This document shows positions 36,293-43,821 of a stretch of 64,000 bases of DNA, piece by piece (within the stretch, counting starts at the first letter, position 1; each line of letters opens with the position of its first letter). This stretch comes from Niabella agricola. GTDB lineage: Bacteria > Bacteroidota > Bacteroidia > Chitinophagales > Chitinophagaceae. The position numbers and the translations under genes were made by a program. The notes beneath the pieces were generated by a model. That model saw only the letters and a program-made list of their open reading frames with translations. It did no database searches and was not told the origin of the DNA. The stretch lies in contig NZ_JAJHIZ010000003.1 in assembly GCF_021538615.1 (NCBI RefSeq), forward strand, positions 3,410,001 to 3,474,000, in the 5' to 3' direction.

Positions 36293-36789
36293 TGGCTGTC
36301 TTTTTTTGCCCGGCTATGGTGCAGGTAGCAGCGGTCTTGCGTCGCACACTTGTACTGCTGTATATTTTTCATCGTTGAGAGGACGGGTGGGGCTTGTGGA
36401 ACACCCCTTCTAATCATTTTTTGGGGAGTGGCAAATGCTCCATGTCGCACCAGTCGCCAAAGTCCCCCGAAAACAAACTTGTCGTGGGGCTTTTTCTTGG
36501 GCATGCCTCCGGTCTGCACACCCCGTTGTTCCTTTCCGGGAAATAAATAACGGTAAAGCAATGGCCTGGAGACCAGCGCAAAAGAGACATGGCCACCAGG
36601 CCAGGTTCCAATCATCGTTCCCTACCTAAACGTGAGGCAAACGCGCCTAAAACCTAAACTACCGCAGCAAAAACCTCTGCTGTTGGAGCAAAATGCAAAC
36701 CCAGCCTCCCTAAAACCCTTGCGCACGAAGCTTGCAGGTGAGCCAGGTGCTTTAAAACCTTTGTGGCTAAAGGCCGGCAGGTGTGTACC

Positions 36790-36807
36790 CCCACCTGACC
36801 AGGTGGG
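36790..36807. repeat. Palindrome CCCACCTG-AC-CAGGTGGG
   Basis: Perfect 8-base arms around AC. Same design as TCCGCC-AC-GGCGGA at 36949-36962 and CCCGCC-GC-GGCGGG at 29613-29626. Confidence 0.45.
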
Positions 36808-36817
36808 CTGCCGAAGA

Positions 36818-36843
36818 AAAAACCTCCGCCGGCGTAGGTTTTT
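36818..36843. repeat. 26-base palindrome centred on CGCCGGCG
   Basis: AAAAACCT (36818-36825), C, CGCCGGCG (36827-36834), T, AGGTTTTT (36836-36843): symmetrical except for one base pair on either side of the core. It could fold as a strong hairpin with a U-run in both directions, i.e. a bidirectional terminator shape, yet no gene ends close by. Confidence 0.45.
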
Positions 36844-36948
36844 GCAGGTGGCGCCGGGTAAAAGGCGGACAAGGCTGACTCCATCTTCCACCAATAGCCC
36901 AAGTCCAAAACAATAAGCTGCCCTGTATTGAGGTGCTGAAGTGAGTGA

Positions 36949-36962
36949 TCCGCCACGGCGGA
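36949..36962. repeat. Palindrome TCCGCC-AC-GGCGGA
   Basis: Perfect 6-base arms around AC, about 160 bases from the 36790 palindrome and of the same design. Confidence 0.4.
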
Positions 36963-37189
36963 CAGGCGCAAGACCGCCGCCATAAACACTATTGCCCGGC
37001 CAATGAGCGGCGATTGGGTCATACCGCATCGTTCAATGATCTTAATGATTTTCCCTACTTTCGCAGGGGTCTTAAAAAGACCGGAACTTGAACTTCCACT
37101 TGCTGTAGCAGAAAATTGCGTGTTGCCGTAACTGAATGAAAAAATTGAAAATGGCAAAACACCCCTGCTCCTGCTTTAAAACCGTGTGA

Positions 37190-38584
37190 ATGAACTTGTT
37201 TGGAAAACGTATTGTTTTCATATACTGCTTTTTCTGTGCGATTGCTGCCAGGGCGCAGCGGGAAACGCTGTTGCCGGATCAGCCAGCAACTACCGGAACT
37301 CTGTTCCGGGCCGACAGCGCTTTCCGGATCCGGGAGCATAAGCCTTTTTTTGAAAAACAGGCCGTGGAGATCGGGTTTGCACCAGCATTATTTTTAGCGG
37401 CATCCGCCGTTACCTGGGGCGAAAAGAAAAGCATCCGTGAAGTACGCAACCGCTACCTGCCGGGGTTTAAACATACCTTCGATAACTATGCCCAGTACCT
37501 GCCCGCAGCTACTACTTTTGGTTTAAAGTTCGCCGGGGTAAAGGGGCGGAACAAGCTGTTGCGCAGTGTTTTTTCTTACGGAGCCAGTATTGCCATTATG
37601 GGGGTGCTGGTAAATAGTATAAAATACACGGCTAAAGTGGAGCGCCCGGATGGCACATCCAGGAATTCGTTTCCTTCTGGTCATACAGCTATGGCCTTTA
37701 CCAATGCCACCTTTATGCATAAAGAATACGGGCTGGTAAACCCTTCGTACAGCATAGCGGGTTACGGCACGGCCACATTTACGGGTATTGCCCGTGGGTT
37801 GAACAACCGCCATTGGTTCCCGGATATTCTTGCGGGGGCAGGCATCGGTATCTTATCTACCCAGCTGGGGTATTTTTTTATCGACCGGATTTATAAAAAC
37901 AAGGGAGATAATTTAAACCGCCTGAAATATAAACCTATCAGTCAGAACCCCTCATTCCTGGCCATCAAATGGGGCTATGCCAATGCCATGCACAACCTGG
38001 CCAAGAACCTGGAAATCAACGCCTCCTCTAAATTGGGTTTTGAAGCCGGGCTGGAAGGCGCTTATTTTTTTAACCGGAACTGGGGCATTGGCAGCGATCT
38101 TTCATTTACCAGTTTCCCCATTACGGCTTCGGAGATCTATACACCCAATGCGGAAGACCCCTCCTACCGGAATATGAAGTTTGAAACACAATCGATCGGT
38201 GCGGCCAACATCGCTGTAGGTCCTTATTACGCCCTCCACCTTGCCGACCGCTGGCAGCTGATGCTGAAGGCTCATTGCGGGTATTCTATTGGTTCCAGGG
38301 GAACGATATCGGTAAAAACAACCGCCTCCAGCAACGGGGATGAAATTGCGGCTTACAAACCAGCCAACACCTTCCGTGTGGGCGCCGGAGGATCGCTTAC
38401 CTATAAGCTCAACAGTCGCCTGGGGGTTACAGGCTATGCAGATTATCACTATTCCAATCCGGTTTTTAAATATGCATTTAATGAAAAGATCGTTGAAATT
38501 GAACCAGGTTTCAGCAGCCGCATGCGCATGCGCAACCATATGGATTATGTGGTGCTGGGGCTGAGACTAACGGCCTATTTTTAA
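37190..38584 (+). CDS. PAP2 phosphatase fused to a predicted outer-membrane beta-barrel
   Basis: 464 residues with a signal peptide (CAIAARAQ, to about 22). The PAP2/acid-phosphatase signature is complete: K145-x6-R152-P, P-S-G-H165 and R202-x5-H208-x3-D212. From about residue 250 the sequence alternates short beta-strand patterns and ends in the aromatic LGLRLTAYF typical of outer-membrane barrels. PAP2 enzymes remove phosphates from lipids such as undecaprenyl-PP or lipid A; the barrel suggests activity at the outer membrane, perhaps on lipid A or surface lipids. A 17-codon in-frame mini-ORF (37136-37189) ends right before this ATG. It lies upstream of lspA with a 180-base gap. Confidence 0.85.
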   Translation: MNLFGKRIVFIYCFFCAIAARAQRETLLPDQPATTGTLFRADSAFRIREHKPFFEKQAVEIGFAPALFLAASAVTWGEKKSIREVRNRYLPGFKHTFDNYAQYLPAATTFGLKFAGVKGRNKLLRSVFSYGASIAIMGVLVNSIKYTAKVERPDGTSRNSFPSGHTAMAFTNATFMHKEYGLVNPSYSIAGYGTATFTGIARGLNNRHWFPDILAGAGIGILSTQLGYFFIDRIYKNKGDNLNRLKYKPISQNPSFLAIKWGYANAMHNLAKNLEINASSKLGFEAGLEGAYFFNRNWGIGSDLSFTSFPITASEIYTPNAEDPSYRNMKFETQSIGAANIAVGPYYALHLADRWQLMLKAHCGYSIGSRGTISVKTTASSNGDEIAAYKPANTFRVGAGGSLTYKLNSRLGVTGYADYHYSNPVFKYAFNEKIVEIEPGFSSRMRMRNHMDYVVLGLRLTAYF

Positions 38585-38731
38585 GGAAGTTTGCCCGGGG
38601 CAATGTAAAATTCTGGGTATCGAATGTGGCATGCGAAAGCGAAACAAATGCTCCTGCCGAAATAAAAATTACATGCAGCAACAGGATGTGTTTTATGTTT
38701 AAATTTAATATTTTACATTGGATATTTTAAA

Positions 38732-38746
38732 TTCCCCACCGGGGAA
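38732..38746. promoter_or_regulatory. Inverted repeat TTCCCC-ACC-GGGGAA in the lspA promoter spacer
   Basis: Perfect 6-base arms positioned between the presumed -33 (TTTA, 38726-38729) and -7 (TATATTTG) boxes of lspA. A protein bound here would overlap RNA polymerase, so it is a candidate operator. Confidence 0.4.
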
Positions 38747-38749
38747 ACG

Positions 38750-38757
38750 TATATTTG
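38750..38757 (+). promoter_or_regulatory. -7 box (TATATTTG) directly upstream of lspA
   Basis: Perfect TAnnTTTG with TTTA (one mismatch to TTTG) 20 bases upstream. Only 7 bases separate it from the lspA ATG, so the transcript is predicted to begin at or very near the start codon (leaderless). Confidence 0.55.
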
Positions 38758-38764
38758 CTCCCGC

Positions 38765-39478
38765 ATGAAAGCAGGAAAATTAAGCACAGCAATAGGGATC
38801 ATTCTGCTGGTTTTATTGGTAGACCAGGTGGTAAAGATCTATATAAAAACGCACTATCCCATTGGAGAAGTAACCCGCATTTTCGGAATGAACTGGGCGC
38901 GGCTGCACTTTATCGAAAACTCGGGCATGGCCTGGGGCTGGAAATTCGGAAATGAAGCCGGAAAGGTAACCCTCACCCTTTTCAGGCTGGCTGCCGTGGT
39001 CTTCGGATCCTTCCTGCTGGTACGATTTGCGCGTGAAAAGTATACCCGCGGCTTTATGGTTTGCGTAGCGCTGATCTATGCCGGCGCGCTGGGTAACCTG
39101 ATCGACAGTATGTTCTACGGAATGCTTTTCGACAAAGGACTGCATTTTGACCCGGCATTTGGCGATTACGTAGGCTATGATGGTATTGCCAAAATGGGCG
39201 GAAAGGGGTATGCCTCCTTTTTGCATGGAAGCGTGGTAGACATGTTGTATTTCCCGATGGTGAAAACGCATTATCCCTCCTGGTTCCCCTGGGTAGGCGG
39301 ACAGCCATTCGAGTTTTTTGCTCCCATTTTCAACATTGCTGATATGGCCATTTCTACGGGTGTGATTGCGCTGCTGGTTTTTCAAAAGAAATTTTACAGG
39401 AAAGTAACGGGCGCCGCTGATCAGCTCGACTCCTCTGGCGACGCTGTTGCCGGTAGCGAAACCTCTTCTGCAGAGTAA
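38765..39478 (+). CDS. lspA: Lipoprotein signal peptidase II
   Basis: 237 residues, longer than the 160-170 of Proteobacteria, as usual for Bacteroidota LspA with an extended periplasmic loop. Four membrane helices; conserved segments are LLVDQVVKIYIKT, ENSGMAWGW, GNLIDS and the catalytic aspartates D159 in HGSVVDMLYFP and D193 in FNIADMAIS. It cleaves lipoprotein precursors after diacylglyceryl transfer; at least seven predicted lipoproteins are encoded in this window. The preceding promoter lies immediately before the ATG. The DUF6370-type gene follows 12 bases later and is probably cotranscribed. Confidence 0.95.
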   Translation: MKAGKLSTAIGIILLVLLVDQVVKIYIKTHYPIGEVTRIFGMNWARLHFIENSGMAWGWKFGNEAGKVTLTLFRLAAVVFGSFLLVRFAREKYTRGFMVCVALIYAGALGNLIDSMFYGMLFDKGLHFDPAFGDYVGYDGIAKMGGKGYASFLHGSVVDMLYFPMVKTHYPSWFPWVGGQPFEFFAPIFNIADMAISTGVIALLVFQKKFYRKVTGAADQLDSSGDAVAGSETSSAE

Positions 39479-39490
39479 ATACTACGCGTT

Positions 39491-39850
39491 ATGAAAACCG
39501 TTCTTTTTGCCTTTGTCCTTGAGATGGCGTCTTTTGCGGCACAGGGGCAGCAAACATCAAAACCAACCGTGCCCGATCCAGCTAAAAAGATACAGGTTGT
39601 TGATGCTGCCTGCGGCGAATGCCAGTTTGGAATGGAGGGGAAAAGTTGTGACCTGGCGATAATGATCAACGGCAAATCCTATTTTGTAGACGGAACTTCT
39701 ATCGATGAGCACGGCGATGCGCATGCAAAGGACGGGTTCTGCAATCGCATCCGGAAGGCAGAGGTACAGGGTGAGGTAGTAAACGGCCGGTTTAAGGCCA
39801 GCTATTTCCGGCTTTTGGGTGATAAAAAGAAGAAAATATCAAAAAAGTAG
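39491..39850 (+). CDS. Small exported cysteine-rich protein (DUF6370-like)
   Basis: 119 residues with an N-terminal export signal (FAFVLEMASFAAQGQ). The mature core has C41-x2-C44 in ACGECQFGMEG, C53 and C84 (DGFCNRIRKA), plus GDAHAKDGFC, a pattern I associate with the uncharacterised DUF6370 family of Bacteroidota. Four conserved cysteines and several histidine/aspartate residues suggest metal binding or disulfides; the function is unknown. It follows lspA by 12 bases and is followed by an intrinsic terminator. Confidence 0.8.
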   Translation: MKTVLFAFVLEMASFAAQGQQTSKPTVPDPAKKIQVVDAACGECQFGMEGKSCDLAIMINGKSYFVDGTSIDEHGDAHAKDGFCNRIRKAEVQGEVVNGRFKASYFRLLGDKKKKISKK

Positions 39851-39880
39851 ACGGGTTTATGCTGAAAATTTATACAAAGG

Positions 39881-39909
39881 AACGCCTGAACAGGGCGTTT
39901 TCTTGTTTA
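39881..39909 (+). terminator. Intrinsic terminator after the lspA-DUF6370 unit
   Basis: AACGCC-TGAACAG-GGCGTT hairpin followed by TTCTTGTTT, 30 bases after the stop. Confidence 0.75.
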
Positions 39910-40025
39910 TAGATGTTTTAAAATATGGGAAAAGAAAAAAGGACCGGTTCGTTATTTTCCTTTTTTATGTGTAATTGGACAATAAGGTCCATTTTATATT
40001 AGGGGTCGGTTATATTTTTTACTTC

Positions 40026-40057
40026 GCTGCGGAGTCTCCTGAAAGGGACTCCGCAGC
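40026..40057 (-). terminator. Strong hairpin just after fumC
   Basis: GCTGCGGAGTC (40026-40036) and GACTCCGCAGC (40047-40057) form a perfect 11-bp stem with a 10-base loop, starting 8 bases after the fumC stop. There is no U-run on the fumC side, so it may act as a 3' stabiliser, or as a back-up terminator for the opposite strand, where TATTATATTTTT follows. Confidence 0.6.
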
Positions 40058-40065
40058 AGTAAGTA

Positions 40066-41463
40066 TTATATTTTTCCCACCATTTTAGCCGGTACTACCC
40101 ACTCATCAAATTCTTTTTCGGTAAGATAGCCCAGCTTCACGGCCATAGCCTTCAGCGTGGTATTTTCCTTATGTGCTTTCTGGGCGATTTCTGCGGCCTT
40201 GTAATACCCGATCTTCGGATTCAGGGCCGTTACCAGCATCAGGGAATTATCCAGGTGCTTTTTAATGTTTTCTTCAATCGGCATCAGCCCTACCGCGCAT
40301 TTATCATTAAAGGATACACATCCGTCCCCGATCAGGCGCGCACTATGCAGGAAATTATAGATCATTACCGGCTTGAACACATTCAGCTCAAAATGACCGG
40401 TGGCACCGCCGATATTGATGGCTACATCGTTTCCAAGTACCTGTGCGGCAATCATGGTGAGCGCCTCGCACTGGGTGGGGTTTACCTTGCCGGGCATAAT
40501 GGAGGAGCCGGGCTCATTATCGGGGATGAACAGTTCGCCGATGCCGCTGCGCGGACCGGAAGACAGCATTCGGATATCATTGGCGATCTTCATCAGGCTT
40601 ACAGCGACTGTTTTTAAGGCGCCGTGTGCTTCCACAATGGCGTCATGCGCGGCCAATGCTTCAAATTTATTCTCTGCAGTTTTAAACGGCAGTTTGGTCA
40701 GTTTGGCAATTTCTTCGGCTACATTTTTTGCGTAATCAGGAGGGGTATTGATACCGGTTCCCACCGCGGTGCCGCCCAATGCCAGCTCCGATAAATGGGG
40801 AAGCGTATTTTTGATGGCTTTCAAGCCGTGGTTCAGTTGGGATACATAGCCGCTTAGTTCCTGTCCCAGTGTTAAAGGTGTGGCATCCATAAAGTGGGTA
40901 CGGCCGATCTTTACCACTTTCATAAATTGCTTGCTTTTCTTTTGCAGCGTATCTCTTAGTTTTTCGATACCGGGGATGGTTACCTCAACCAGGATTTTGT
41001 AGGCGGCAATATGCATGGCAGTAGGGAAGGTATCATTACTGCTCTGTGATTTATTGACATCATCATTGGGATGCAATACCTTTTCTTTGTCGGTAAGCCG
41101 ACCGCCGTTGAGCACATGGCCCCGGTAGGCGATCACTTCGTTTACATTCATATTGCTTTGGGTACCACTTCCGGTTTGCCAAACGACTAATGGAAAGCTG
41201 TTGTCCAGTTTCCCCTCCAGTATTTCATTGCAAACCTTTCCGATCAGGTCCGATTTTTTCTTCGGCAGTACCTTTGCTTTTGCATTGGTAATGGCCGCTG
41301 CTTTTTTCAGGTATGCAAAGGCCTTAATGATTTCTTTGGGCATCCGGTTAATGTCGGCGGCAATCTTAAAATTGTCAATCGAGCGTTGTGTTTGTGCACC
41401 GTAGAGCGCTTCTGCAGGCACTTTTACCTCGCCCATCGTGTCCTTTTCAATTCTGTACTCCAT
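40066..41463 (-). CDS. fumC: Fumarate hydratase class II
   Basis: 465 residues, the standard size. Signature [16 protein letters not shown] at about 317-332 carries the catalytic loop; [24 protein letters not shown] sequence (here [18 protein letters not shown]) and [16 protein letters not shown] form the substrate site. It reversibly hydrates fumarate to L-malate in the TCA cycle without a metal cluster. The aspartase family is related, but the [13 protein letters not shown] and [10 protein letters not shown] segments fit fumarase. Monocistronic; a TACCTTTG box lies about 65 bases upstream and a strong hairpin lies at the 3' end. Confidence 0.95.
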   Translation of the reverse strand: MEYRIEKDTMGEVKVPAEALYGAQTQRSIDNFKIAADINRMPKEIIKAFAYLKKAAAITNAKAKVLPKKKSDLIGKVCNEILEGKLDNSFPLVVWQTGSGTQSNMNVNEVIAYRGHVLNGGRLTDKEKVLHPNDDVNKSQSSNDTFPTAMHIAAYKILVEVTIPGIEKLRDTLQKKSKQFMKVVKIGRTHFMDATPLTLGQELSGYVSQLNHGLKAIKNTLPHLSELALGGTAVGTGINTPPDYAKNVAEEIAKLTKLPFKTAENKFEALAAHDAIVEAHGALKTVAVSLMKIANDIRMLSSGPRSGIGELFIPDNEPGSSIMPGKVNPTQCEALTMIAAQVLGNDVAINIGGATGHFELNVFKPVMIYNFLHSARLIGDGCVSFNDKCAVGLMPIEENIKKHLDNSLMLVTALNPKIGYYKAAEIAQKAHKENTTLKAMAVKLGYLTEKEFDEWVVPAKMVGKI

Positions 41464-41527
41464 ATTCGTTTTTTAAGTTTGATAAAGACCTATAAGGGTT
41501 TCTTAAAACCCCATAGATATCTTCCCG

Positions 41528-41535
41528 CAAAGGTA
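41528..41535 (-). promoter_or_regulatory. Candidate -7 box (TACCTTTG) of fumC
   Basis: Perfect TAnnTTTG on the complement strand, 64 bases before the fumC ATG. The region upstream is A+T-rich but has no exact TTTG at 19-20 bases. Confidence 0.4.
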
Positions 41536-41603
41536 TTGGTAAATAAAGTTTATTTATCTTCAGTCCAGGTTTAAATATAAAAAAACGGTTTAAACAAAGA
41601 AGT

Positions 41604-42611
41604 ATGAAGAACATCCTGTTTGGCTCCTGTATACTTGCAATGATTTCCATACTTCCGGCTCGGCTGGCAGCACAGGGAAAACTGTATTTTTTTATGGACC
41701 CCAGAGATTCGCTGATCGGGGTGAAGGATGATAAAGGAAAGATCGTGATCCCTCCGAAAGGAGCGCCCATCATGTATTTTGAGCCGGATGTGCCAATCAC
41801 GGATTCGCTGATCAATCTTTTTGATTTCGATACGGCCGATACCGGTACCGCCATTTCTTTTGGCAGTATATACAACCGGAAGGGCCAGTTTTTGTACCGG
41901 CCGCTGGCCTATGATAATGGTCCGGATTATTTTGAAGAGGGGTTGGCACGCTGTGTGCAGAATGGAAAAGTGGGGTTTGTAAACGAACAGGGAAAGATCG
42001 CCATCCGGCCGCAATGGGATTGGGTTTCGCCGTTCAATTATGGATATGCCTTTGCCTGTAATGGTTGTTACTGGGACCGGGGCAAGGATGCAGAGCATCC
42101 GCCCCTGGCGTATAAGGAAAATGCAAGAACCTTTTATGTCAACCGGGAGGGCAAAAGCGTTCGGCTCATGAAGCAGCGAAAAACAGAGAAGGACCTGCCG
42201 GTGGATGGGGGGTATCTGCCCTATCCCTTTAAATATACTGCCGGAGAGCGGAAGATACTGGGTGAGATCGAAGCGATGGAAGTGTTGTCGAAGATCCGGA
42301 ATGCCAATCATGTTTCAAAACAGGAGGGCAAGGAAGCCTTGCTGCAGTTTGAGATCGTAGGCCGCCCTTCCACGCTGTCGCCGTATTATAAAATCCAGGG
42401 TTACCAGTATGGAAGTTTTGATAAAGAAGATCCGTTCCTGTTCTACCGGACATTAAACGGCGATTATTTTCAGGTGGGATGGGATGGTAAGGATAAAACG
42501 CCCTTCACGCAATGGCTGAAGGAGCAGCTGGAATCCTGTGCGAAGTACTTCAGGGAGCACCCGGATGCACCGAATAAGTTTGACGTGGGGAAATACCTTG
42601 AGAAGTTGTAG
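41604..42611 (+). CDS. Exported WG-repeat protein
   Basis: 335 residues with a signal peptide (FGSCILAMISILPARLAAQ). Residues about 30-150 contain WG-like repeats: LIGVKDDKGKIVIPP, then VGFVNEQGKIAIRPQWDWVSPFNYGYA. WG repeats form beta-rich domains of unknown binding specificity. The C-terminal half (about 200-335) is helical and charged, with no motif I recognise. Divergent from fumC. Likely periplasmic; function unknown. Confidence 0.8.
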   Translation: MKNILFGSCILAMISILPARLAAQGKLYFFMDPRDSLIGVKDDKGKIVIPPKGAPIMYFEPDVPITDSLINLFDFDTADTGTAISFGSIYNRKGQFLYRPLAYDNGPDYFEEGLARCVQNGKVGFVNEQGKIAIRPQWDWVSPFNYGYAFACNGCYWDRGKDAEHPPLAYKENARTFYVNREGKSVRLMKQRKTEKDLPVDGGYLPYPFKYTAGERKILGEIEAMEVLSKIRNANHVSKQEGKEALLQFEIVGRPSTLSPYYKIQGYQYGSFDKEDPFLFYRTLNGDYFQVGWDGKDKTPFTQWLKEQLESCAKYFREHPDAPNKFDVGKYLEKL

Positions 42612-42846
42612 GAGGAGAATCTGTTTCAGTTTAATGTTTCGCGTTAGATCTGTGCTAACGCTTGAAGCAGACGTTCAATTCCTGATTCCCGCAACATCCG
42701 GAAAGGACAGATCATAAAACAGTAACGACATCTCCACTTTACATTTAATATTTTTCATTTTAAATCCCCCTATGCCATATGCCAGATCACCGATCCTCGG
42801 CCGGCGTCAGCGGATCTCTGATCTCTGAAGTCTGAAATCTGCCCCC

Positions 42847-43626
42847 TCAACTACCTCTAAACTCCGCCTTCCGCTTTTCCATAAAGGCCGCAATGCCTTC
42901 CCGGGCATCATCGGTGGCGATCAGTTGGCCAAAACTTTCGGCCTCTTTTTCATAACCTGTTTTCCCTGGCGCATCCGTCAGGTTTGCAGCTTCGATACAG
43001 GCGGCAACGGCCAGCGGTGCTTTTGTATTAATAACTGTAAGAACAGACCTTGCTTCGGCCAGCAAGCCGGCCTGGGGCACCACCCGGTTTACAAGTCCGT
43101 AATTGAAAGCTGTAACCGCATCAATCATGGTTCCCGCAAGCAACAATTCAAGCGCTCTTCCTTTACCAATCAAACGGGTCAGCCGTTGTGTGCCGCCATA
43201 ACCCGGCAGTAAGCCTAGATTCACCTCCGGTTGCCCGAATTTTGCATTTTCGCTGGCGATCCGGAAATGGCAGGCCATGGCCAGCTCGCATCCGCCACCC
43301 AGCGCAAAACCATTCACGGCAGCAATAACGGGTTTGGGAGCGTTCTCAATCCGTGCAAAAAGCTGTTGTCCCTTTTGCGCGAGCCCCGTACCTGTTGCAG
43401 CATCCAGCCCGGAGAATTCAGAAATATCGGCTCCGGCAATAAAAGCTTTCTCACCGCTTCCAGTAATGATGGCTGATCTTAATACCGGGTGGGCAATAAA
43501 ATCATCAATAACCAGTGCCAGCTCCGTTAACACCATTTGGTTCAGCGCATTCAGCTTATCCGGCCGGTTAATGGTAATGGTTAAGACCGCGTCTTCAACA
43601 GATGTTAAAATCGTCTGATAGTTCAT
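42847..43626 (-). CDS. Enoyl-CoA hydratase/isomerase (crotonase) family protein
   Basis: 259 residues, complete crotonase fold. Oxyanion-hole segments AGADI (64-68) and ALGGGCEL (108-115) and both catalytic glutamates, E114 in GGCEL and E134 in FGQPEVNLGLLPG, are present, which supports true hydratase activity on 2-enoyl-CoA (fatty-acid or 3-hydroxybutyryl-CoA metabolism). The C-terminal FMEKRKAEFRG helix is typical. Single gene with a TAGATTTG box 14 bases upstream of the ATG. Confidence 0.92.
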   Translation of the reverse strand: MNYQTILTSVEDAVLTITINRPDKLNALNQMVLTELALVIDDFIAHPVLRSAIITGSGEKAFIAGADISEFSGLDAATGTGLAQKGQQLFARIENAPKPVIAAVNGFALGGGCELAMACHFRIASENAKFGQPEVNLGLLPGYGGTQRLTRLIGKGRALELLLAGTMIDAVTAFNYGLVNRVVPQAGLLAEARSVLTVINTKAPLAVAACIEAANLTDAPGKTGYEKEAESFGQLIATDDAREGIAAFMEKRKAEFRGS

Positions 43627-43639
43627 AGAATCCTTTTTA

Positions 43640-43647
43640 CAAATCTA
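43640..43647 (-). promoter_or_regulatory. Candidate -7 box (TAGATTTG) of the crotonase gene
   Basis: Perfect TAnnTTTG on the complement strand ending 13 bases before the ATG; no matching TTTG at the normal distance. Confidence 0.38.
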
Positions 43648-43821
43648 AGATATATTTGTTCCAGGTTTCATGTTTAAAGTTCCTGGTGTACCGGTCGTGG
43701 TGAGGCAGAACCGTTTTCAGGCCAGATACTTCATTTTTACATTCCCACATTATCCCACATCTTTTTCGTACAGGTTTAAACTTTTTTAAATGTGAGGGGT
43801 CAATAAGTAAAATACGATGGG

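Larger units (their letters stand above)
36293..37189. other. Large noncoding stretch rich in palindromes (897 bases)
   Basis: No frame on either strand gives a recognisable protein; the overlapping short frames are Arg/Pro-rich and mutually exclusive. It holds a perfect CCCACCTG-AC-CAGGTGGG (36790-36807), a near-perfect 26-base palindrome (36818-36843), TCCGCC-AC-GGCGGA (36949-36962) and TGGCCTGG...CCAGGCCA (36562-36600). A TACTTTCG box (37056-37063) could be the -7 of the PAP2 gene. The most likely nature is a set of degraded dispersed repeats. Confidence 0.5.

Noticed and set aside
36277..37157. Several overlapping frames (65-167 codons) in the noncoding block
   Set aside because: They overlap one another in different frames, are Arg/Pro/Gly-rich and share no family; palindromes explain the GC-rich segments.
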